Positions 41,716 through 49,100 of a stretch of DNA of 64,000 bases are shown in pieces; positions within the stretch are counted from its first letter, which is position 1; every line of letters begins with the position of its first letter. The position numbers and the translations under genes were made by a program. The stretch lies in the NCBI RefSeq assembly GCF_000013605.1, contig NC_007908.1, positions 2,294,001 to 2,358,000 on the forward strand, in the 5' to 3' direction. The DNA comes from Rhodoferax ferrireducens T118 (GTDB lineage: Bacteria; Pseudomonadota; Gammaproteobacteria; Burkholderiales; Burkholderiaceae_C). Below the pieces are notes generated by a model. That model was not told the origin of the DNA and did not search any database. It worked only from the letters and a program-made list of their open reading frames with translations.

Positions 41716-42807
41716 ATGTTTCGTCAACTGATAAACAATAACACCGCCCAGGACTGGGTCTACGCGCTGCTGGCCGCTAGCGCCTTCATGCTGCTGCTGC
41801 ACATCCTGCGGCGGCTGGTTTTGCACCATCTGGAGCGCGTTGCCAAGACCACCGATACGGTGATTGACGACTTCCTGGTCGAAGTCCTGTCGGCCACACG
41901 CATTTTGCTGGTGGCCGCCACGGGCGTCTACCTTGGCACCCATTTTTTGACGCTGCCCGCTGCGCTGGAGAAATTCGTTGACCGCGCCTTCATCACCCTG
42001 ATCATTTTGCAGGCTGGCTTTTGGGCCAACCGGGGCCTGATGTTCTGGTTGAAACACCGTTTTTCCCAAGGTGAAAAGGAAGACGAAGGCGCGCGCGCCA
42101 TGACCTTGTCGCTGTTGTCCTTCCTGGGCCGGGTGGTGGTCTGGGTGCTGGTCTTGCTGCTGATGCTCGACAACCTCGGCCTCAACGTGACGGCCCTGGT
42201 CACCAGCCTGGGCATTGGCGGTATTGCGGTGGCACTGGCGGTGCAAAACATTTTGGGTGACCTGTTTGCCTCGCTGTCGATCGCCATCGACAAGCCTTTT
42301 GTGATTGGCGACTTCGTGATTGTGGATGACCTGATGGGCAGCGTGGAACACGTCGGCCTGAAGACCACCCGCATTCGCAGCCTGGGCGGCGAACAAATCA
42401 TTTTTTCCAATAATGATCTGCTGAAAAGCCGCATCCGCAACTACAAGCGCATGCAGGAACGCCGCGCCGTGTTCGCCATCGCAGTCACCTATGACACCCC
42501 GGCAAAGAAACTTGAGCAGATTGCGGCACTGATTCAGCAAGCCATTGAGGCGCAGGCCGATGCCCGCTTTGACCGCGCCCACTTCAAGAGTTTTGGCCAG
42601 TCTTCGCTGGATTTTGAGGCGGTCTATTACGTTTTGAAACCCGACTACAACGTCTTCATGGACGTCCAGCAGGCGATCAACCTGCAACTGGTGCGCCGCT
42701 TAGCCGAGCATGACATCAAGTTTGCCTTCCCGACCCAGACGCTGTACCTCAATCGCAGCCCGTCCCAAGTCAAGACGGAAGATCCAGTGGCAGCGAAGGT
42801 TGAATAG
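41716..42807 (+). CDS. Small-conductance mechanosensitive channel (MscS family)
   Basis: Membrane channel that opens on osmotic downshock, 363 residues. Four or five helices precede the MscS core. The pore helix and hinge are visible as LVTSLGIGGIAVALAVQN followed by ILGDLFASLSIAIDKPFVIG; the Gly/Ala-rich spacing is that of TM3 in MscS. The beta domain starts DFVIVDDLMGSVEHVGLKTT with RIRSLGGEQIIFSNNDLLKS, then the alpha/beta C-terminal domain (FAIAVTYDTPAKKLEQIAAL). Start: ATG 41716 (MFRQLINNNT) or ATG 41674, 14 codons upstream; neither has a strong ribosome site. An element copy follows the stop. It fits the osmotic stress theme with trehalose genes nearby. Confidence 0.9.
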   Translation: MFRQLINNNTAQDWVYALLAASAFMLLLHILRRLVLHHLERVAKTTDTVIDDFLVEVLSATRILLVAATGVYLGTHFLTLPAALEKFVDRAFITLIILQAGFWANRGLMFWLKHRFSQGEKEDEGARAMTLSLLSFLGRVVVWVLVLLLMLDNLGLNVTALVTSLGIGGIAVALAVQNILGDLFASLSIAIDKPFVIGDFVIVDDLMGSVEHVGLKTTRIRSLGGEQIIFSNNDLLKSRIRNYKRMQERRAVFAIAVTYDTPAKKLEQIAALIQQAIEAQADARFDRAHFKSFGQSSLDFEAVYYVLKPDYNVFMDVQQAINLQLVRRLAEHDIKFAFPTQTLYLNRSPSQVKTEDPVAAKVE

Positions 42808-42816
42808 TATTTATGC

Positions 42817-42874
42817 TTTTTAGGGCTATAGCCACCGTGAAATAAGCGTTAGTAGCTATCAATACAATAGCTAA
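42817..42874 (+). repeat. Palindromic interspersed element, intergenic copy (after the mscS gene)
   Basis: Forward copy in the 173-base gap between the MscS gene and cls: GGGCTATAGCCACCGT (42823-42838), 15 nt, AGCTAT (42854-42859), 7 nt, ATAGCT (42867-42872). It starts 10 bases after the MscS stop. Here it is not translated and could act as an mRNA 3' hairpin. Confidence 0.9.
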
Positions 42875-42980
42875 TTGCAATCCCACACCAGGTTGTCAAT
42901 GTGACCCCGATGCAGGTTCTGCCAAACTACTTCTTATCCAAAAGGGGGAAGCCATGGAGACGCACGGCTAACATGCGGGC

Positions 42981-44441
42981 ATGACCTCTTCCTGGTTCGA
43001 ATCCATGCTGCAGGTGATGCACGGCCTTGCGCCCCTGCTGGCGTCCCTGCTGCACTTGGGTTGCGCGGCGGCTGTGACGGTGCATGCCTTGCTTAACAAG
43101 CGGCACGTGCAGACCGCCATCGGCTGGATCGCGCTGGCCTGGCTGGCCCCGCTGTTGGGTGCCTTGCTGTACCTGATGCTCGGCGTGAACCGTATTCAGC
43201 GTGCCGGTGTCGCACTGGGGCTCAAGGACCCGTGGCGGGGGGAGGGGGGAAGCGCTGATGCTTCCGTCGAAGCCGATGCCATCTGTTTGCCTGAACTGGC
43301 GGGCATCAACCGGCTGACGCGTGAGATCACAGGGCGATCCTTGCTGGCTGGCAATGCGGTGACGCCGCTGGTCCATGGCGATGAAGCCTACCCAGCCATG
43401 CTGGCCGCGATTGACGGGGCTCACCGCTCGGTCACGCTGCTCAGCTACATCTTCAATAATGATGTGGCCGGGAACGCCTTTGTGGACTCCCTGGCGCTGG
43501 CGCAGGCGCGCGGCGTGCAGGTGCGGGTGCTCATTGATGCGGTCGGGGCCCGCTACAGCCGTAGCAACATGGTCAAACAACTGCGCCATGCGGGTGTGCC
43601 TGCAGCGGCGTTCCTGCGACCGCGCCTGACCCGCCTGCTGGCTCAGGCCAATTTGCGCAACCACCGCAAGATCATGGTGGTCGATGGTGAGCTCGGCTTC
43701 ACCGGCGGCATGAACATCAGCGCGGTGCATTGGCTGTCAACCCAGCCGAAGCGGCCTGTTCAATGCCTGCATTTCGCCGTGCGAGGTCCCGTGGTTGCTG
43801 ATTTGCAGCGCACCTTTGCCACCGATTGGACCTTTACCACCGGCGAGGCATTACACGGCAGTCCCTGGTTTGCCGCCAACGAACCCTGCGGCCCGGTGCT
43901 GGCACGCGGTGTGACCGACGGCCCGGATGCTGACATCGACCATATGCGCCAGGTGATCCTTGGCGCTTTGGCCATCGCCCGGCGCCGGGTGCGCATCGTC
44001 ACGCCGTACTTCCTGCCCGACGAAGTGTTGCTCACCACCCTGCGGGTGACTGCGCTGCGCGGCGTGGTGGTGGACATCGTTTTGCCCGCGCGCAGCAACC
44101 TGCCCTTGTTGGACTGGGCCATGCGACCGCAGTTCGCCGGCCTCGTCTCCAGCGGCTGCCGCGTGCACCTGAGCGGACCCGGGTTTGACCACACCAAACT
44201 GTTTCTGGTGGATGACGCGTGGTCGCTGATCGGTTCCACCAACTGGGACGCGCGCAGTTTGCGGTTGAACTTTGAATACAACCTGGAGTGTCACGATGCC
44301 CAGTTGGTGCAGCAACTCGATGGCCTTGTCGATGAACGCATCTGCCATGCGCACCGCCTCACTGCCGCTGAGCTGGCGGGCCAGTCTCTGGCGGGGCGCC
44401 TGCGCGACCGGCTGGTCTGGCTGCTCTCTCCTTATCTGTGA
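42981..44441 (+). CDS. cls: Cardiolipin synthase (phospholipase D family)
   Basis: Condenses two phosphatidylglycerols to cardiolipin and glycerol at the inner membrane. The 486-residue product has the same length as E. coli ClsA. Two N-terminal helices are visible (PLLASLLHLGCAAAVTVHAL and TAIGWIALAWLAPLLGALLY), followed by LMLGVNRI. Two HKD motifs: NHRKIMVVDGELGFTGGMN (about 230-250) and DHTKLFLVDDAWSLIGSTN (about 408-428). Cardiolipin rises in osmotic and stationary stress, which fits the neighbours. No strong ribosome site is visible before ATG 42981. The HPF-like gene starts 80 bases downstream, behind a small hairpin TGGCC-N6-GGCCA (44476-44491). Confidence 0.93.
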   Translation: MTSSWFESMLQVMHGLAPLLASLLHLGCAAAVTVHALLNKRHVQTAIGWIALAWLAPLLGALLYLMLGVNRIQRAGVALGLKDPWRGEGGSADASVEADAICLPELAGINRLTREITGRSLLAGNAVTPLVHGDEAYPAMLAAIDGAHRSVTLLSYIFNNDVAGNAFVDSLALAQARGVQVRVLIDAVGARYSRSNMVKQLRHAGVPAAAFLRPRLTRLLAQANLRNHRKIMVVDGELGFTGGMNISAVHWLSTQPKRPVQCLHFAVRGPVVADLQRTFATDWTFTTGEALHGSPWFAANEPCGPVLARGVTDGPDADIDHMRQVILGALAIARRRVRIVTPYFLPDEVLLTTLRVTALRGVVVDIVLPARSNLPLLDWAMRPQFAGLVSSGCRVHLSGPGFDHTKLFLVDDAWSLIGSTNWDARSLRLNFEYNLECHDAQLVQQLDGLVDERICHAHRLTAAELAGQSLAGRLRDRLVWLLSPYL

Positions 44442-44521
44442 AGGCCGGGGCGTGCTATAAAGAACTTATATTTGATGGCCTGTTTCGGCCAATGTGCAAA
44501 GCCCAACCAAGGAGAGACAGC

Positions 44522-44869
44522 ATGCAAATACAAGTCAACACCGACGACCACATCCAGGGTGGCGAATCCCTGGCCCAATGGGTGCGAGACGAGGCGAGCG
44601 GACGTCTGGGCCGGTTTCAAGACCATATCTCCCGCCTGGAGGTTTTTCTGACCGACGTGGATGGTGGCAAATCTGGTGTCAACGACAAACGCTGTCGTCT
44701 TGAAGCGCGCGTGGTCAATCGCCAGCCGGTGACTGTGACGGCCGAGGCCGACAATATGAACAACGCCTTCATCGGCGCTGTGGACAAGCTTGCACGTGCG
44801 CTGGACACCGACCTGGGCCGCGTCAAGGACCGCAACGGGCGCGACACGATCCGCGCTGCGCAAGAGTAA
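44522..44869 (+). CDS. HPF/RaiA-type ribosome hibernation factor-like protein
   Basis: A 115-residue protein of the sigma-54 modulation/S30AE family, which binds the 30S decoding region and inactivates or dimerises ribosomes under stress. Typical features: MQIQVNTDDHIQGGESLAQW, the helix then RLGRFQDHISRLEVFLTDVD, and the strand LEARVVNRQPVTVTAEADNM. NNAFIGAVDKLARALDTDLG closes the fold with the second helix. It is shorter than long HPF and lacks the C-terminal dimerisation domain. The ribosome site AAGGAGAG at 44510-44517 precedes ATG 44522; the frame is open earlier but with no such site. Position next to cls and otsB suggests a stress role; it is probably an extra copy beside the usual hpf near rpoN. 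Confidence 0.85.
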   Translation: MQIQVNTDDHIQGGESLAQWVRDEASGRLGRFQDHISRLEVFLTDVDGGKSGVNDKRCRLEARVVNRQPVTVTAEADNMNNAFIGAVDKLARALDTDLGRVKDRNGRDTIRAAQE

Positions 44870-45029
44870 GTCTGGTCTCCGGCACAGACAGCTGGGGTGC
44901 GTCAAGTCAGGCAAGGGGCGGCACCTTGATTCTCAATTCGGAAGCTGCCTCCTTGTGGCAATCAGGTCTGGTGGAGCCCTGGCAGGGAGCGAGTAGTTTT
45001 TGCCGCCACGAAGTAAGGAGCTCGCGGAC

Positions 45030-46070
45030 ATGAACGCCAAAAATCCAAGCTCTGAACAACTTGACGTGAAACCGGCCCGCAGCGTGGTGGTGGAAGAAGC
45101 GCTTGCCGGTGTGCAGGCGGGCCGACGTGCCGGGTTTGGCATGGTCGTCGGCGTGGACCGTAGCGGCCATGCACAGGAACTGAAAGACGCCGGCGCGCAC
45201 ATGGTGGTGACTGATCTGGTGGAGGTCAGCGTAGCGCAGGAAGTCGCACCTGCCCGACGTCGCAGTGACGAACTTCCTTCCGCTCTGGCGGCGCTCGCAG
45301 ACATCAAAGCCCGTATGAAAGGCAGAAGCCCTGCGGTTTTTCTTGACTATGACGGCACGTTGACGCCGATTGTGCAAAGCCCCGAGCTGGCACTGCTGTC
45401 GGACGACATGCGTGATGCGGTGCGCACACTGGCCCGGCGCTGCACGGTGGTCGTGATGAGTGGCCGGGATCTGCCCGATGTGCAGGCAAGGGTGGGTTTG
45501 AAAGACATTGTTTATGGTGGCAGCCATGGCTTTGAAATCTTCGGCCCCCAGGGCATGCACTTCGAGCAGGAGCAGGGCGGCGAATTTCTGCCCCAGCTCG
45601 ACCGGGCCGAGCTGGCGCTGCGGGAGCGACTTGGGCACGTTCCCGGCCTTCTGGTCGAGCGCAAGAAATACGCCATCGCAGTCCATTTTCGCCTCGTGGG
45701 GGAGTCTGACCTGGAGGCCGTGGAGCCCGCTGTGAATGCGGTGCTTGCAGCACATCCGAAACTGCGCAAAACCCACGGCAAGATGATTTTTGAAGTGCAG
45801 CCGGATATCGACTGGGACAAGGGCCGGGCCATGATCTGGCTGCTCGGAAAGCTCGGCCTGGCGCAATCCGATGTATTCGTGCTTTATCTTGGGGACGACA
45901 TCACCGACGAGGATGCATTCAGGTCGCTGAACGCGCAAGGCAACGGCATCGGCATCCTGGTGCGCGACGAGCCCCGCGACACCGCGGCGCAGTATGCCCT
46001 GGGCAGCATTGAGGAAGTTCGACGTTTTCTGACTGAACTTGCCACCCTGACAGAGGGGACAAGGGCATGA
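45030..46070 (+). CDS. otsB: Trehalose-6-phosphate phosphatase with N-terminal beta-phosphoglucomutase remnant
   Basis: HAD-superfamily phosphatase releasing trehalose from trehalose-6-phosphate. The OtsB domain covers about residues 88-340: FLDYDGTLTPIVQSP (nucleophile Asp and Asp+2), VVMSGRDLPDVQARVG, GGSHGFEIFGPQG and LYLGDDITDEDAFRSL. The first 75 residues are not OtsB: ARSVVVEEALAGVQAGRRAG and FGMVVGVDRSGHAQELKDAG resemble the C-terminal end of a HAD beta-phosphoglucomutase, as in the domain fused to OtsB in some actinobacteria, but the rest of that domain is missing. Start: ATG 45030 with TAAGGAG at 45014-45020. It converges with malQ-treY (51-base gap). Confidence 0.93.
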   Translation: MNAKNPSSEQLDVKPARSVVVEEALAGVQAGRRAGFGMVVGVDRSGHAQELKDAGAHMVVTDLVEVSVAQEVAPARRRSDELPSALAALADIKARMKGRSPAVFLDYDGTLTPIVQSPELALLSDDMRDAVRTLARRCTVVVMSGRDLPDVQARVGLKDIVYGGSHGFEIFGPQGMHFEQEQGGEFLPQLDRAELALRERLGHVPGLLVERKKYAIAVHFRLVGESDLEAVEPAVNAVLAAHPKLRKTHGKMIFEVQPDIDWDKGRAMIWLLGKLGLAQSDVFVLYLGDDITDEDAFRSLNAQGNGIGILVRDEPRDTAAQYALGSIEEVRRFLTELATLTEGTRA

Positions 46071-46121
46071 GTCAGTGATGGACAGCTGAATGAATTCACG
46101 CTGCAAGAAAGCAGGACTGCG

Positions 46122-49100
46122 TCAAGTCGGACCGAGCAACGCGGCGGCCGGCAGGCGCGCGAATGCTGCGCCCAGCTTGATGTGCCCGTGTTCGACGATG
46201 AGTGTCTCGTCGGTCAGTGCATTGGTCAATCGCGTGCCGTCGGGCAGATTGATCGCAACTGTGGTGTCGGCCCAGACGGACTCGCCCAGTGGTGGGAGGA
46301 TCGCTTCCCCGAGCAGCCGGGCGAACAAGCGTCCGGCAATGACCACCAGCGTTGCGCCTTCATGGCGACGCGTGAACGCGACCACGTGCTGGGCATGCGC
46401 GCCGCTGACCTTGAGCGCGGTGTAGTCGCCATCGCGAAACAGCGCCGGCCGCTCGCGCCGCAGGGCCAGCAGACGCCAGGTGATCCACAGCTTGGCGCGG
46501 CCGTCCTGCGGCGCGGTCATCAGCGTTGGCAACTGCGTTGGATCGAGGGACTCCAATGAGGCAAGACTTTGATTCAGTGCCTCATAGTCAACGGGCCGGC
46601 GATTGTCCGGGTCCACCAGCGTCAGCCCGATGGTCTCGTGGCCCTGATAGAAGTCGGGCACACCCGGGGAGGACAACTTGAGCAGGGTCGTGCTCAAGCT
46701 GTTGAGCGCGCCGAACCACGCGAGCGTCACGCCGAGCGTCTGCAGTTCGGTGAGGAAGGTGTTGTTTTCAATGTGCCCCAGCAGCGCCCGCACGAAGCCT
46801 TCGAGCGCGGCCTCGTAGTTCTCGTCCGGATGGGTCCAGCGGGTATGGAGCTTGGCTTCGCGTGCTGCCTTCTGCATGTAAAGCACCACGCGTTCGCGGT
46901 AGGGCGCCAGCGTCGTCTCGTTCAAGTCGCCCACGGGCAGCGTGCCCAGGAGCGTCTGGTACAGCAGGTACTCGTCGGCGTGCGAGGGCGCCCCCACTGC
47001 TGCACTGGCCGCCTCCAGCTTGTGGCGCAGGCCGCGGTGCTGGCTGCGCCAGCGGCGCAAGGCCAGGCGCCAGCGCGCCGGCATTTCGGACAGCACGTTG
47101 ATGCGATTACGCACGTCCTCCGAGCGCTTGTTGTCGTGGGTGGATGTGGCCAGCATGTTGTGCGGCCAGTGCTCTGCTCTTGTGGCGTTGTCGGCGTGGA
47201 AGGCGGCCACCGTGACGCCGAAACGGCTTGGGTCGCCGCCGACTTCGTTGAGAGAACACAAGGGGAAATAGCGGTAAAAAGCGGTGTCCTCGACGCCCTT
47301 GGCCGCCACCGGCGCACTGAATTGCTGGAACCGGTTGGCGAAGCGGCGCACGCGCTGGCGCAGGCTGTCCGAGGCATCGGGCAGCGCCTGCCCGAGCAGG
47401 GTCTGGCGCACGAAGCCGAAGATCGACAGGTCGGCGTCCTGGCTGTGGTGCTCGGCATCACGCACGGCCCAGTCCACATAGCGCTGGTCCTGCGCCGAGG
47501 CCTGGTCAATGAAGTAGGTGCGATAGACCGGCAGGCAGGCGGCCACCTCGGTCAAGGCGCGGCGCAGCGCATTGAGTGTGTAGTCGCGGGTGCGCCGGTC
47601 GGCGCGGGCGATGCGCAGCAGTTCGGTTGACAGGACATTGAGTTCGGAGGCCAGCGACGTGCGAATGATGTCGCGCTTGCCGGCATAGGCCAACTCGTCG
47701 AAACTCTCGCTGATTGCGGTGAAGTTGCGCCAGATCAGCGCGAATTTGGCCGCCGCCGAGGGGTCAACCAGCAGCCCGTTGACCGAGTTGGCAAAACGGT
47801 AGCCGGTCATGCCGTGGATGTGCCAGTCCAGCGGAATCTCCTCGTGGAGCGCGGCGATTTTTTCCGCCACGACATACAGCGGTCGCGCTGGCCGACCCTG
47901 CTCGTCCGGGCCTTCCAGCAGCAGGCCGGCGCGTCGCGCGTAGCCCTCCTGCAACTGCTGGAAATAACGTGCCGGATCATACAGCCCATCCGGATGATCG
48001 ATGCGCAGCCCATCCACCAGGCCGGCTGCCGCGAGGTCCAGCGCGAACGACTGCGTGGCTTCGAACACGTCTTCGCGCTCCATGCGCAGGGCGGCGAGCT
48101 CATTGATGTCGAAGAAGCGCCGGTAGTTGATCTCGTCGACGGCGACGCGCCAGTAGGCGAGCCGGTAGGCCTGGGCTTCGATCAGCGCATGCAGCGCGTC
48201 GCGGGCGCCCGCCAGATTGAGTTCCGCCACCGCGCTGGCGATGGCCTGCGCCACGCTCGCCTGGCGCGCCGCCAGCCGCGCCAGGCGGGTCTTGAGCAGT
48301 TCCTTGTCACGCGCGCGCTCAGTGCGCGCGCCGGGGTCGCTGGCGTCGCGTCCGGGCAGGTGACCGAAAGCGGTGGCCGTGCTGGCCAGGCTGGCGGCCA
48401 GGTCCACATCACCGAGCCGCGCCTGCGCCAGCATCAAGACCTGCGGGTAGCTCTCGGGCGCCAGCGGAAAACAATGGTCAAAGTAACGCAGCGCCAGGCT
48501 GCCCGTGCTGTCTTCAAAGTGCAGCACGATGTTGCCACTCATGAGGACGTCGCCATAGTGGTCGCTCAGCACCGGGAGCAGCACTTTGCCGGTGAGTTCG
48601 GGGTTGAGCGGCTGCCAGTCGATGTCGAAGTGCTGGGCATAAAGCGAGGCCGGCCCGTTCTCCAGCACGTCCATCCACCAGGCGTTGTCACCGCCCATGA
48701 CGCCCATGTGGTTGGGCACCATGTCGAGCAACATGCCCATGCCGCGTTCAAGCAAGGCTGCGGCGAAGCGCTCGAAGCCTTCGCGTCCGCCCAGCTCGGG
48801 GTTGACCTCACTGTGATCCACCACGTCGTAGCCGTGCATGCTGCCGGCGCGCGCCCGCTGGATCGGCGAGCAGTAAACATGACTCACACCCAGGCGCGCG
48901 AGGTAGGGCAGGATGCGGATGGCATCCATGAAGGTGAAATCTTTGTGGAACTGAAGCCGGTAGGTGGCGCGCGGCACCGTCGCCCGGGCACGGCTGCGGT
49001 TGGAGGCCCCACCGGACCAGCGTGGCCGCAGCCCGGACAGGGTACGGCCCAGACTCAGCATCACCTCGTGGGTGGCCAGTGCGGCCAGGTCCAGCGGCAG

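Noticed and set aside
44893..46130. Shared 10-base GCGTCAAGTC at about 10836, 44895 and 46117
   Set aside because: No longer similarity around the copies, one lies in a coding sequence, and spacing shows no pattern.
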